A stretch of 64,000 nt of DNA from Rhipidocladum racemiflorum (GCA_036346355.1 CM070577.1:51160309-51224308), one strand, 5' to 3'; shown: positions 43,771 through 54,823, counted from the first letter of the stretch. The notes: generated by a model not told the origin, from the letters alone. Translations and numbers: made by a program.

Positions 43771-44698
43771 TGATATGAACTAGGCGTCCCGATCTTTCGA
43801 TGAGAGGAGGTAGCGACGATTTGGTGGAGGGCGAAGTTGGCGGCCCGACTACAACGAACCCGACGTTGCGCCTTAGCGACCGGTACACCACCCTCCTGGA
43901 GGTTATTGATCCCGCGGAAGGATGACCAACCTGACCACGAAGGTCTTTGTTCCTGCGAGCAATCGAAGAACCAACAAGAACAAGGGATTACAAGCAACTC
44001 AATTGCGAATATGAAATCAAATTGGTTCTGAAACTATAACACTCGAAGTGGGGTTCCGATGAACAAGTAGACGGGCGGCCTAGTCGGCACGCGCGAGTAC
44101 AAGCAGAAGCAATGGCTATCTAAATCAAATAAAATCCAACCCTAATTATGTTGGCGGTTGTCTATTTATAGACCAAGGGACGTGCAGCACTAGGCCTTAA
44201 CATGGGCCAACTGATTACAACTCAAAATATAAGATTAAAGCCCAATTAAACTCGGACTGGGAAAGTGCGCTGCATTGTTTTGCGAAATCCCATTGACTCG
44301 GATGGAATTTGGAGGTGATCTCAGATCTGTTTGAAAGAGGACGACCAGAGCTTTCGTTCTTGTACTCATAGATCTCCAGAAGCCTTCTGCATCAAAAGTT
44401 ATGGCCGTTTGAATTTGACCATCTCTAGGAAGCCGAATCTGATTCCAATTTGCTCTTCCCGTCGGACGCGACCTCCCTTGTGCACTGTAGGCCTTCCCCA
44501 TGGTTCCTAAGAAGAATCACATCATCACAAAAATTAAGTAGCATCACATTCATTGTATCATTAATTGGAATACTTAGGAACGCCTTCACCTGATAATTTA
44601 ATTGATGTGCACGGGCTCGAGTGAGTGGTCCTTGAAGTGGTGGTTCCTGGTGAGTGGAGTTAGAGCTGGTTGTATCCATTGTGGAGATGTCCTCATCA
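43771..44698 (-). repeat. 5' LTR of B
   Basis: 928 bp, from TGATATGAAC at the left to CCTCATCA at the right, closely matching the solo LTR at 2132-3060. It is followed at once by a stump of another LTR (44699-44774). Confidence 0.9.
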
Positions 44699-44774
44699 TT
44701 GGGTGTCCCGATCTTTCGATGAGAATGATAACCTTCGATTTGGGTGGAGACGACTTTGACGATCCTACTACAAC
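44699..44774 (-). repeat. Stump of an older CRM-like LTR
   Basis: It matches bases about 12-85 of the minus-strand LTRs (GGGTGTCCCGATCTTTCGAT...) and then stops at the N2 LTR start. It appears to be the LTR into which both B (left) and N2 (right) inserted. Confidence 0.65.
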
Positions 44775-45102
44775 TGATGTAACACTGGGTGTCCCGATCT
44801 TTCGATGAGAATGATATCTTTCAATTTGGGTGGAGACGACTTTGACGATCCGACTACAACGTACAATGACGATGCGCCTTAGCAATCGCTAAACCAACTC
44901 CAGATGGTTATTGACCTTGCCGTGGGCACGATCAACCTGATCACGAAGATCAATTCTTGCAAGCAATCGAAGAACAAGGCAAAAGCAATCTAAAATTGCA
45001 AATAAAGATGAAGTATTGAAAAGTTGGGGTTCCGATACAAGGAGTTTGTTAGGCGGCCATTGAGCACGTCTAAAAGACTCAAAATAGTAGCAAAAGGCTA
45101 AA
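44775..45102 (-). repeat. N2 3' LTR, left part
   Basis: It begins TGATGTAACA and runs to GGCTAAA at 45102, where N1 is inserted. It resumes at 50851 with CTAAACTATC. The shared CTAAA (45098-45102 and 50851-50855) is the N1 target duplication. Confidence 0.92.
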
Positions 45103-45700
45103 TGATGAGACCATGCTCATCATGGACAGAACTAACACTGCATACATATGGTCATCACCAAGTATTGCTACAGTTATATCAACTGCATGGTTTCATCGAC
45201 CCCCACCTTGGCCAGGACCATTAAGTTGGCGACACTTCACGGCATCCTCTACTTCGTATACAACTACTACGATGGCTCCATCTGCATGGCTTTATCGACC
45301 CCCACCTTGGCCATCCTTCTACATCTTCGTCGGTTCAAGGACCATTGACTCGAGCTCGATCCCGTCAAATGAATTATCAGATCTAAAGACAAACTTGGGA
45401 GAAGATGATGAACTTGAGTCGAGGACGACTCAAATGCAAGAAGGGGAGGATGATGAGGACATCACTACCATGCATACGGCCATGCCTACAAACCCAATTG
45501 AAGCCAACAATGTAATACAAGGGCCAATTACTCGAGCTCGCGCACGTCAATTCAATTACCAGGTGAATGCGTTCCTCGGGTTGCATACAAATAATTTAAT
45601 GAATGGAATGCTATTTAATCCTTGTGATGATTTTATTGTCCTTAGGAACCAAGGAGAAGGACTCCCAAACGTCAAGCATGAAGCCAATTCTTCCGGTGCA

Positions 45701-46050
45701 CAAGTTCAACTCGGATTCGGCCTCCGGGACAGCACCAACTTCAAACGGCCATAACTTTTGATCCACAAGGGTGTTTGAGGTCTATGAGTACTGGTTTGAA
45801 AGGTTTCGACGTCCTCTTTCCAACGGATCCAGCCCCACCACCAAATTCCTTAAGACTCAACAGGAATCTGCAAAACAAGTTCAACTCGGATTCGGCCTCC
45901 GGGACAGCACCAACTTCAAACGACCATAACTTTTGATCCACAAGGGTGTTTGAGGTCTATGAGTACTGGTTTGAAAGGTTTCGACGTCCTCTTTCCAACG
46001 GATCCAGCCCCATCTCCAAATTCCTTACGAGTCAACGGGAATCTGCAAAA
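45701..46050 (+). repeat. 175-bp tandem duplication in the N1 5' LTR
   Basis: CAAGTTCAACTCGGATTCGG begins at 45701 and again at 45876. The same duplication is in the 3' LTR (50003 and 50178). It is absent from the LTRs of E1, X and D. It lies upstream of the TATA box, in U3. Confidence 0.9.
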
Positions 46051-46158
46051 CAAGTTCGGTCATCTTTCCAAATCCGAGTCAAACTAGGAATAAGAGTCCT
46101 ATTCGGCCATGGAAGTGTTTTGGACGCCCCAAGCCTGGTTTTGGCCTCCTATTTCTCC

Positions 46159-46166
46159 TATAAATA
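46159..46166 (+). promoter_or_regulatory. TATA box in the N1 5' LTR
   Basis: TATAAATA follows CTCC and precedes GCTAGG; the 3' LTR copy is at 50461-50468 or within a base of it. The minus-strand copies carry CTATATATAGG at the same place (50898, 55205). Confidence 0.7.
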
Positions 46167-46548
46167 GCTAGGAGTCCCCAAAATAACTTGGGTTTTGGTT
46201 ATTTGATAGTTTAGCCTTTTGCTACTATTTGAGTCTTTTAGACGTGCTCAACAGCCGCCTAACAAGCTCCTTGTATCGGAACCCCAACTTTTCAATACTT
46301 CATCTAAATTTGCAATTTTAGATTGCTTTTGCCTTGTTCTTGCTAGTTCTTCGATTGCTTGCAGGAATTGATCTTCGTGATCAGGTTGATCGTGCCCACG
46401 GCAAGGTCAATAACCCTCTGGAGTTGGTTTAGCGATTGCTAAGGCGCATCGTCGTTGTACGTTGTAGTCGGATCGTCAAAGTCGTCTCCACCCAAATCGA
46501 AGGTTATCATTCTCATCGAAAGATCGGGACACCCAGTGTTACATCAAG

Positions 46549-46560
46549 TGGTATCAGAGC
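46549..46560 (+). other. Met-tRNA primer-binding site of N1
   Basis: TGGTATCAGAGC starts two bases after the 5' LTR end, as in E1. Confidence 0.9.
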
Positions 46561-47738
46561 CAGGTTGATCGGTGAGCCTTAGGTTAGTTTTTGATTTCTG
46601 TCCTAAATTGAAAACTACTCCACAAAAATTCAACCTTTAGTTTCAATCTGTTATTTTAGTGAGTTTTGTTAGGTTTTTATCCATTAGAGTCCATGTTTTA
46701 GTTGCTGATCTTTCCTTTCCTTCGCGTAGCTTCAATCCTTCAATTCTGTCCAGTTTGGTATTTCAAGCATAACTTTCACATACGAACTCGGATTTTTGTG
46801 TTCTTGCACTCTATTGAAAGCTGAGGATATAAGCTTCAATTCCTTCCATAGTCAACCAATCAAATTCGGTGATCTTCAAACATTAATCTAGGCGACAAGT
46901 TTGCTGCCCTAGAAAAACATCAGTACACCTACCTTTGGGAACCAATTCATCCTTTGTGAATACTTTGATCCTATTTGAGACTAGCTTGTTGATATTGCTT
47001 AGGGCTGCTCTACTTGATACATTGCACAATCTTGATTATCATATCATATTATCTTGTGACACCAAGTTAGGGATTCCAAAACTTTGTTCATACTAGTGTT
47101 GGCGAAAGTCACCAAAAGAAAGAAAAGAGAAAGAGCCAAAAGGCTAAAACAAAAGGAAAAGAAAAAATTGTGGCCGGTCACACTACATTGAGCAAAACCC
47201 TAATTTGTGTTTGTTACTTTTTATATTGTGCAATTTATTAATTAGTGAGCAATCTTGTGCCCTTTTTACTTTCTCAAAGCAATAAGTTAGCGTCTCTCTA
47301 CGACTTATGCAATAGAGCTTTTGGTGCACCACTTATATTTTATAGCTCATTCCTTGATTGCACAAGTGCCATTATCTTTGCGTGTGTGTTGCCTTCAAAT
47401 TCACTTATATCTTTGAGATCGGCAACTAGGGCTTGTGAATTCTAGTATGGATCATTACTTATCATTACAATAACTAGAATTATTAGATTGCATAGAAAAT
47501 AAATCTTGCCTATCCAAGCTCCACACCCAACCTCGTACATTTGTTCGGTCCCTTGGCAATCGCTTTATCCAAGCTTCGGAGAACTTTTGACCACGCCAAC
47601 GGCCGTCAACACCTGCTGCATGTAAGAACTTGTAAGAGCTTTGGTTATAGGCTTGAATGTTGAGAGAATTGCCAACACCTCCTTGTAGTTGATAGGAACA
47701 TTATACTTGTTATATTGTTTTCTTGTCTTCTACTAACA
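46561..47738 (+). other. Leader of N1
   Basis: 1.18 kb, closely similar to the E1 leader (382-1560) along its whole length. No supported ORF. Because N1 keeps the autonomous elements' primer site, leader and LTR ends, it can plausibly be packaged and copied by them. Confidence 0.65.
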
Positions 47739-48546
47739 ATGTTAGGTGATGAGGATTCGATGCATCACTCTCCAGCGCCAAAGGGAATTGTTGCTAGAAT
47801 GTCACCGCAAGAAGACCGCCTCTGGTCTATCGAAACCGCTCAGAGAGTTGCTAACACTAATCTTGCTACTATTTTGTCTAGACTTGATACGCTTGCAGTA
47901 CTGCGCCGGAACTTCCAATCCTCTACCTCATCTTCTAAGCAACAAAAATGGCATACTACATGCTCGGTACATGTTGATGATGATTCCCTAGATAAGGTTA
48001 AATTCGCCATTCCACCTTTTAATGGTCATTATGATCCCGATGCCTATATTAATTGGGAGATAGCAGTAGACAAAGAATTTGGCAAGTATGATTTGTCTGA
48101 AAATGAAAAGATTAGGATTGCTTTGCTAGTGTGCTAAATGAATATGCATTAACATGGTGGAAACATATTTGTAGAAAAGAGAGAAACCTGAAAATTGGAA
48201 GGCCATGAAAAGACTTACGAGAATTGATTATGTTCCTGAATATCATACTGAATTTTTGTATTCTAGACTCCAATGCTTGAAACAAGGAAATAAGTGCGTT
48301 AAGGAATACTATGAGCGATTGCAAAATCATTTGTTGCGTTGTGGTTTAGTTGAAGGTGAAGAAGCAACAGAGCTTAGGTTCATACGTGGACTTAATCAAG
48401 AAATTCAGGATGCTCTTATTGATGAAACATATAGTTCTCTTTCAGAATTGGTTAAATGTGCTTGTAGAGTTGAGAAAATGCTTATTGAATCCTTGAAAGA
48501 ATCATTAGCTTCAATTAAGGCGCCCATTGTTGCACCTTCTTTTTAG
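47739..48546 (+). pseudogene. gag-like ORF of N1 (one frameshift)
   Basis: ATG 47739 starts MLGDEDSMHHSPAPKGI. The frame reads PPFNGHYDPDAYINWEIAVDKEF and ends at 48137. The rest of the gag domain is in 48205-48546 (RIDYVPEYHTEFLYSRLQCL, LRCGLVEGEEATELRF, GLNQEIQDAL). A small indel around 48120-48190 separates the two. There is no zinc knuckle. Similar to E1 and B gag but clearly diverged, and closest to N2 gag. Confidence 0.8.
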
Positions 48547-48698
48547 TGACATTTTGCGAAAAGTGAGCACCATCGAGAGAATGACGAAGAGCATATGGAG
48601 AAAGAAACGATCAGTACTACCCCATGTGTAAGTGAAGAGATAATAGTAGAAGTAACACCTACAACGGTGACGAGAACTTACAAGGTAATGTAACATGT

Positions 48699-49405
48699 AT
48701 GGACTCTACACATGGAGAAAATAATTTTGAAGAGCTAAAACTGTCCACAAATCATGCTATCGTTGAGCAACTATTAGTGGAACCGATTGCTGATTTTGCT
48801 TTGTTACAAGATGATTTGCTTGCTATTTCTTGTAATAAAGAAGAGTTGTGTGATAATACTTCACTTATATCCACGACACAACTAGTGAGTGGACATGTAA
48901 CTTTTGTTAACACAATAGACACTTGTGCTGAAAATAAACCTGTCATTCACATTGCAAGCGAAAATGATGAGTTGAAATTGATGTCTTCTTTAGATACATT
49001 AGGCTACATTGAATTTGATGTTCCATGTGTTCTGAATTATTTAGAGGAGAGACTTTTTGTACATTCTGATTTGTCCAGGTTATCGCGAAATATTTTCCAT
49101 GTTATTTGCAAAAATAGTGAGAAAGGAGAGTATAAAGCCGATCGAGTTTACATTTGTTCAGATTTTGAACCTCTGCATGCCATGCAACAATGTCATCAAT
49201 TTGATAAGTGCCATATCACTAATCATGTCATATCAACTTACAAGTCACATGATAGTTTTCAAGAAAGGGAGTATATGGATGATAGAGATTCTCGATCCAT
49301 TGATTTGATTGCAAATGTGCATGCTACTTTGTTTCCTGTCACTCCTAACATTTTCCAGGACAATATGATGGAGTCGAGGACGACTCCACTTCAAGAAAGG
49401 GAGGA
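48699..49405 (+). CDS. Unknown acidic ORF of the N1/N2 family
   Basis: About 236 codons lie between gag and the polypurine tract, where protease, RT and integrase would be; the frame continues into the LTR to 49526. It reads MDSTHGENNFEELKLSTNHA, then an acidic, leucine-rich part (LLQDDLLAISCNKEELCDN) and conserved YIEFDVPCVLNYLEERLFVH and YICSDFEPLHAMQQCHQF. I recognise no domain. N2 has a homologous frame (51931-52440), so the ORF is a family feature. It ends with MMESRTTPLQEREDDE, like the Pol C-terminus of autonomous elements, just before the polypurine tract. My rough count of a part of the alignment shows more amino-acid-changing than silent differences, so constraint may be weak. Confidence 0.6.
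49392..49405 (+). other. Polypurine tract of N1
   Basis: CAAGAAAGGGAGGA directly precedes TGATGAGACC at 49406, the true start of the 3' LTR as shown by the target duplication. A second, older tract (CAAGAAGGGGAGGA) lies inside the LTR at 49739-49752. Confidence 0.85.
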
Positions 49406-50850
49406 TGATGAGACCATGCTCATCATGGACAGAACTAACACTGCATACATATGGTCATCACCAAGTATTGCTCTGATTATATCAAGCGCATGGTTTCATC
49501 GACCCCACCTTGGCCAGGACCATTAAGTTGGCGACACTTCACGGCATCCTCTACTTCGTATACAACTACTACGATGGATCCATCTGCATGGCTTTATCGA
49601 CCCCCACCTTGGCCATCCTTCTACATCTTCGTCGGTTCAAGGACCATTGACTCGAGCTCGATCCCGTCAAATGAATTATCAGATCTAAAGACAAACTTGG
49701 GAGAAGATGATGAACTTGAGTCGAGGACGACTCAAATGCAAGAAGGGGAGGATGATGAGGACATCACTACCATGCATACGGCCATGCCTACAAACCCAAT
49801 TGAAGCCAACAATGTAATACAAGGGCCAATTACTCGAGCTCGCGCCGCGTCAATTCAATTACCAGGTGAATCGTTCCTCGGGTTGCATACAAATAATTTA
49901 ATGAATGGAATGCTATTTAATCCTTGTGATGATTTTATTGTCCTTAGGAACCAAGGAGAAGGACTCCCAAACGTCAAGCATGAAGCCAATTCTTCCGGTG
50001 CACAAGTTCAACTCGGATTCGGCCTCCGGGACAGCACCAACTTCAAACGGCCATAACTTTTGATCCACAAGGGTGTTTGAGGTCTATGAGTACTGGTTTG
50101 AAAGGTTTCGACGTCCTCTTTCCAACGGATCTGGCCCCACCACCAAATTCCTTACGACTCAACAGGAATCTGCAAAACAAGTTCAACTCGGATTCGGCCT
50201 CCGGGACAGCACCAACTTCAAACGACCATAACTTTTGATCCACAAGGGTGTTTGAGGTCTATGAGTACTGGTTTGAAAGGTTTCGACGTCCTCTTTCCAA
50301 CAGATCTGGCCCCATCTCCAAATTCCTTACGAGTCAACGGGAATCTGCAAAACAAGTTCAGTCATCTTTCCAAATCCGAGTCAAACTAGGAATAAGAGTC
50401 CTATTCGGCCATGGAAGTGTTTTGGACGCCCCAAGCCTGGTTTTGGCCTCCTATTTCTCCTATAAATAGCTAGGGAGTCCCCCAAAATAACTTGGGTTTT
50501 GGTTATTTGATAGTTTAGCCTTTTGCTACTATTTGAGTCTTTTAGACGTGCTCAACAGCCGCCTAACAAGCTCCTTGTATCGGAACCCCAACTTTTCAAT
50601 ACTTCATCTAAATTTGCAATTTTAGATTGCTTTTGCCTTGTTCTTGCTAGTTCTTCGATTGCTTGCAGGAATTGATCTTCGTGATCAGGTTGATCGTGCC
50701 CACGGCAAGGTCAATAACCCTCTGGAGTTGGTTTAGCGATTGCTAAGGCGCATCGTCGTTGTACGTTGTAGTCGGATCGTCAAAGTCGTCTCCACCCAAA
50801 TCGAAGGTTATCATTCTCATCGAAAGATCGGGACACCCAGTGTTACATCA
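49406..50850 (+). repeat. 3' LTR of N1 (long form)
   Basis: 1445 bp, matching the 5' LTR throughout including the embedded tract and the 175-bp duplication (50003, 50178). It ends TGTTACATCA, followed by the duplication CTAAA. Confidence 0.92.
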
Positions 50851-51722
50851 CTAAACTATCAAATAACCAAAACCCCCGTTATTTTGGGGGACTCCCTAGC
50901 TATATATAGGAGAAATAGGAGGCCAAAACCAGGCTAGGGGCGTCCAAACCACATCCATGGCCGAGTAGGACTCCTATTCCTAGTTTGACTCGGATTTGGA
51001 AAGATGACCGAACTTGTTTTGCAGATTCCCGTTGACTCGTAAGGAATTTGTAGGTGGGGCCAGATCCGTTGGAAAGAGGACGTCTAATCCTTTCAAACCA
51101 GTGCTCATAGACCTCAAACACCCTTGTGGATCAAAAGTTATGGTCATTTTAAGTTGGTGCTATCCCGGAGGCCGAATCCGAGTTGAACTTGTACACCGGA
51201 AGAATTGGCTTCATGCTTGACATTTGGGAGTCCTTCTCCTTGGTTCCTAAGGACAATAAAATCATCAAAAGGATTAAATAGCATTCTATTCATTAAATTA
51301 TTTGTATGCAACCCGAGGAACGCATTCACCTGGCAATTGAATTGACGTGTGCGAGCTCGAGTATTTGGCCCTTGTATTACATTGTTGGCTTCAATTGGGT
51401 TTGTAGGCATGGCCACATCCATGGTAGTGATGTCCTCATCATCCTCCCCTTCTTGCATTTGAGTCGTCCTCGACTCAAGCTCATCATCTTCTCTCAAGTA
51501 TGTCTTTAAATCTGGCCAAGGTGGGGGTCGATAAAGCCATGCACCTGGAGCCATCGTAGTAGATACATACGAATTAGAGGATGCCGTGAAGTGTCGCCAA
51601 CTTAATGGTCCTGGCAGAGGTGGGGTCGATGAAGCCATGCAGTTGATATAATTGCAGCAGCACTTGGTAATGACCATATGTATGCATTATTAGTTCTGTC
51701 CATGATGAACATAGTCTCATCA
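50851..51722 (-). repeat. N2 3' LTR, right part
   Basis: It resumes the LTR broken at 45102. It contains the reversed short-LTR start at 51441 and embedded tract (from 51442), then reaches the true LTR edge at 51722 (reversed TGATGAGACTATG). With the left part it makes an LTR of about 1.2 kb without the 175-bp duplication. Confidence 0.85.
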
Positions 51723-51930
51723 TCCTCCCTTTCTTGAAGTGGAGTCATCCTCGACTCCATCATATTGTCTTGCAAAATGTTAGTAACGACAGGAAACAAA
51801 GCAATACACACATTTGCAATCAAATCAATGGATCGAGAATTTCTATCAACCATATACTCCCTTTCTTGAGAACTATCATGTGACTTGTGAATGGAACCAA
51901 ATGTACTTGTTATACATGATTAGTGATATG

Positions 51931-52440
51931 TCAATTATTAAATTGATGACATTGTTGCATCGCAAACGGAGGTTTAAAATCTGAACAAATGTAAACTCGA
52001 TGTGCTTTATACTCTCCTTTCTCACTATTTTTGCCAATAACATAAAAAATATTTCGCGATAACCATGACAAATCAGAATGCATAAAAAGTTTCTCCTCTA
52101 AATAATTTAGATAACACGGAACATCAAATTCAATGTAGCCTAATGTATATAAAGGAGACATCAATTTCGACTCATCATTTTCGCTTGTGATGTGAATGAC
52201 ATGTTTATTTTTACCATAAGTGTCTAGTGTGTTAACAAAAGTGACATGTCCATTCGCTAGTTGTGTCATGGATATAAGTGAAGTATTATCACACAACTCT
52301 TCTTTATCATAAGAAATAGCAAGCAAATCATCTTGTAATAAAGCAAAATCAACAATTGGTTCCACTAATAGTTGCTCTACGATAGCATGATTTGTGGATA
52401 GTTTTAGCTCTTCAAAATTATTTTCTCCAAATGTAAAGTC
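51931..52440 (-). CDS. Unknown acidic ORF of N2
   Basis: Homologue of 48699-49405. The minus-strand frame is open from the gag end (52698) through the unknown region to 51931 without a break (255 codons), so in this family gag and the unknown ORF are one reading frame. It reads GENNFEELKLSTNHAIVEQL, LLQDDLLAISYDKEELCDN and YIEFDVPCYLNYLEEKLFMH. It stops earlier than N1, before the polypurine tract. No domain recognised. Confidence 0.6.
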   Translation of the reverse strand, partial: DFTFGENNFEELKLSTNHAIVEQLLVEPIVDFALLQDDLLAISYDKEELCDNTSLISMTQLANGHVTFVNTLDTYGKNKHVIHITSENDESKLMSPLYTLGYIEFDVPCYLNYLEEKLFMHSDLSWLSRNIFYVIGKNSEKGEYKAHRVYICSDFKPPFAMQQCHQFNN

Positions 52441-53735
52441 CATACCTGTTACATTACCTTGTAAGTTCTCGTCAGCTGTTGTAGGTGTTACTTCAACTAT
52501 TATCTCTTCACTTACACATGGGGTAGTACTGATCGTTTCTTTCTCCATATGCTCTTCATCATTCTCTCGATGGTGCTCACTTTTCTGTAAAATGTTAGCT
52601 AAAAAAGAAGGTGCAACAATGGGCGCCTCAATTGAAGCTAATGATTCTTTCAAGGATTCAACAAACATTTTCTCAACTCTACAAGAACATTTAACCAATT
52701 CTGAAAGAGAACTATACGTTTCATCAACAAGAGCATCCTGAATTTCTTGATTAAGGCTGTGTTTGTTTAGGCTTCTGCTTAGGCTTATTTGGCTTTTGTG
52801 CCTTCATAAGTCACAAGCCAAAACAAACAGTAATTTTTCAGCTAGCTGGAGAGGAGCTCGGCCCAATTTGCACTACGAGAGAAGCAAGGAAAACGATGCT
52901 TCAGTGGGCTGAGCTTAAAATCCACTTCCTGGTACCCTTGCAACTTGATCTTATTTACAAAAATTGTCATCCCCTTCATCAAGTCTCTTCGGCTCCGACC
53001 TCTAGCTCCGGAGTCAGCTAGCTTCTTCCGGCTCCAACGACTTCTCCTCGGCTGACCTAAACAAACACCTAAGTCCACTCAAAAATCTATTTTGATTTGC
53101 CTCTTCTCCTTCAACAAAACCACAACGCAACAAATGATTTTGCAATCGTTCATAGTATTCCTTAACGCACTTATTTCCTTGTTTAAATCATTGGAGTCTA
53201 GTATACAAAAATTCAGCATGATATTCAGGAACATAATCAATTCTCATAAGTCTTTTCATGGCCTTCCAATTTTCAGGTTTTCTCTCTTTTCTACAAATAT
53301 GCTTCCACCATGTTAATGCATATCCATTTAGCACACTAGTAGCAATCCTAATCTTTTCATTTTCAGACAAATCATACTTGCCAAATTCTTTGTCTACTGC
53401 TATCTCCCAATTAATGTAGGCATCCGGATCATATTGACCATTTAAAGGTGGAATGGTGAATTTAACCTTATCTAGGGAATCATCATCAACATGTACCTGA
53501 GCGTGTAGTATACCATTTTTGTTACTTGGAAGATGAGGCGGAGGACTGAAGTTCTTGGGGAAGTTCCTGCAAGCGTATCAAGTCTAGACAAAATAGTAGC
53601 AAGAGTAGTTTTAGCAATCCCCTGTGCGACCTCGATGGATCTGAGAAGGTTCTCTTGCGATGACATACGCTCAGAGTGATCAACAATTCCCTTGGTGCGT
53701 GGAGAGTGATGCAGGGAGCCGTCGTCACCTGACAT
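52441..53735 (-). pseudogene. gag of N2, split by a MITE
   Basis: ATG at 53735 starts MSGDDGSLHHSPRTKGIVDH. Frames 53735-53472 and 53370-53188 carry gag blocks (SENEKIRIA, TWWKHICRKE, RIDYVPEYHAEFLY). The MITE at 52755-53069 interrupts the gag core, and gag resumes on the far side up to 52698 and beyond (VKCSCRVEKMFVESLKESLA). Indels break the 5' part. Confidence 0.8.
52755..53069. mobile_element. Tourist-like (PIF/Harbinger) MITE in N2 gag
   Basis: A 315-bp insert with ends GGCTGTGTTTGTTTAGG and, inverted, GGTGTTTGTTTAGG, flanked by TAA duplications (52752-52754 and 53070-53072). Three-base TWA duplications and such ends define Tourist MITEs. Non-coding. Confidence 0.85.
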
Positions 53736-54809
53736 GGGTTAGTAGAAGACAAGAAAACAAAATCACAAGTATAATGTTTCTATCATCTACTAGGAGGTGG
53801 TGGCAAGTCTCTCAACACTCAAGCCTATCACCAAAGCTCTTACAAGTTCTTACGTTGCAACAGATGTTGTCGGCCGTTGGCGTTGTCAAAGTCTCTCTGA
53901 AGTTTGTGTAGAGCGATTGCCAAGTGATCGAACGCTTGCACGGGTAGAGAGTGGAGCTTGGACAGGCTTAATTTAGTAGCAAGGAGAATTAATCAATTAA
54001 TCTCAGAAATTGCATAGAATTGAATTATAGTTCATAATTAGAACTTAGCCTAAGATGCTGATCAACCAAGGATGGATAAAAGGCTTACGTTGATACACGG
54101 GAAACACACGCGCAAAGATGTTGGAACTTGATGCAATCAAAGGAACGAGCTAAAAAAAATATAAGTGAGTATCAAAAAACTCGTATTGCATAAGTTATGG
54201 AGAGACGCTAGCTAATTGCTCAAACAAAGAACACGGGAAATAGATTGCTCAAAATCACAAACTAGCACAATATGAAAAATGCACAAATGCTAGGATGTAT
54301 TGTTAATCAAATTCCACCTTTTTTGCGCTCTTTGCTTTTGCCGCACTTTCCTTTTTCTTTTTCTTTTTCTTTTTTTGATGTGCGGTGGTTTTCTTTCCTT
54401 TTTTTGTGGCCAAATAAATATGAGAGTAGCACAATATATATGACTAGGTACAATACAAGTGCAATCCAAAATATGCAATAGAATGTAACATGAGCAGCCC
54501 TAGAGCAATATCAAATAGCTAGTCTCGATTAGGTTTAAAGTGTTCACAAAGGACGAATTGTTTTCCAAAGGTAGGTGTACTGATCGGTAATGGATGGTTT
54601 TTTTTGATGTGGGGACTATGATCAGCAACTAGACAATGCTAAAACGAACACAAATTCAATTTAGCAAACCGAAATTAATAGATCGAAAAGGCGCAAACTT
54701 GGCTTGGATAGGAGGAACAAATCTTTTTGTGGCCAATTTTCTGGACTATAGGGATTAAATCAATCTACTAAACTAAGGTAAAGAAATTTCTCACCGAGCA
54801 ACCTGGTTT
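53736..54809 (-). other. Leader of N2
   Basis: About 1.07 kb of non-coding leader, related to the E1/N1 leader but diverged. It contains a T/C-rich tract near 54345-54400. No gene seen. Confidence 0.55.
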
Positions 54810-54821
54810 GCTCTGATACCA
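54810..54821 (-). other. Met-tRNA primer-binding site of N2
   Basis: Reversed GCTCTGATACCA two bases from the LTR edge at 54824. Confidence 0.85.
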
Positions 54822-54823
54822 CT

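Larger units (their letters stand above)
40073..44698 (-). mobile_element. B: truncated minus-strand CRM-like element
   Basis: Read right to left: 5' LTR (43771-44698), Met primer site (43757-43768), leader, gag, protease and RT up to the active site, where it meets the X LTR. RNase H, integrase and a 3' LTR are absent. Its LTR is the same type as the solo LTR in E1 gag. Confidence 0.85.
45103..46546 (+). repeat. 5' LTR of N1 (long form)
   Basis: It starts TGATGAGACC and ends TGTTACATCA, 1444 bp. The first 348 bases contain sequence that in other elements is internal: a Pol tail (GEDDELESRTTQMQ) and an embedded polypurine tract at 45437-45450, followed by the ordinary LTR start TGATGAGGAC at 45451. 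A TATAAATA box lies at 46159-46166. A 175-bp tandem duplication starts at 45701 and 45876. Confidence 0.9.
45103..50850 (+). mobile_element. N1: complete non-autonomous CRM-like element
   Basis: This 5748-bp element has two 1.44-kb LTRs (45103-46546 and 49406-50850), a Met primer site, a leader, gag, an unknown ORF and a polypurine tract. It has no protease, RT or integrase. It sits in the 3' LTR of its relative N2 with duplication CTAAA. The LTRs look nearly identical, including a shared 175-bp tandem duplication, so it is young. It would need proteins from an autonomous relative. Confidence 0.92.
51723..54823 (-). mobile_element. N2: internal region of a non-autonomous CRM-like element
   Basis: From right to left: primer site (54810-54821), leader, gag, the unknown ORF and the polypurine tract (reversed, from 51723). 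Same plan as N1 and no pol genes. Its 3' LTR is interrupted by N1, its 5' LTR (54824-55542) by D, and its gag by a MITE. Confidence 0.88.

Noticed and set aside
45451..46546. Taking 45451 as the start of the N1 5' LTR
   Set aside because: It fits the usual LTR start, but the target duplication CTAAA and the matching 3' copy show that the inserted unit begins at 45103.
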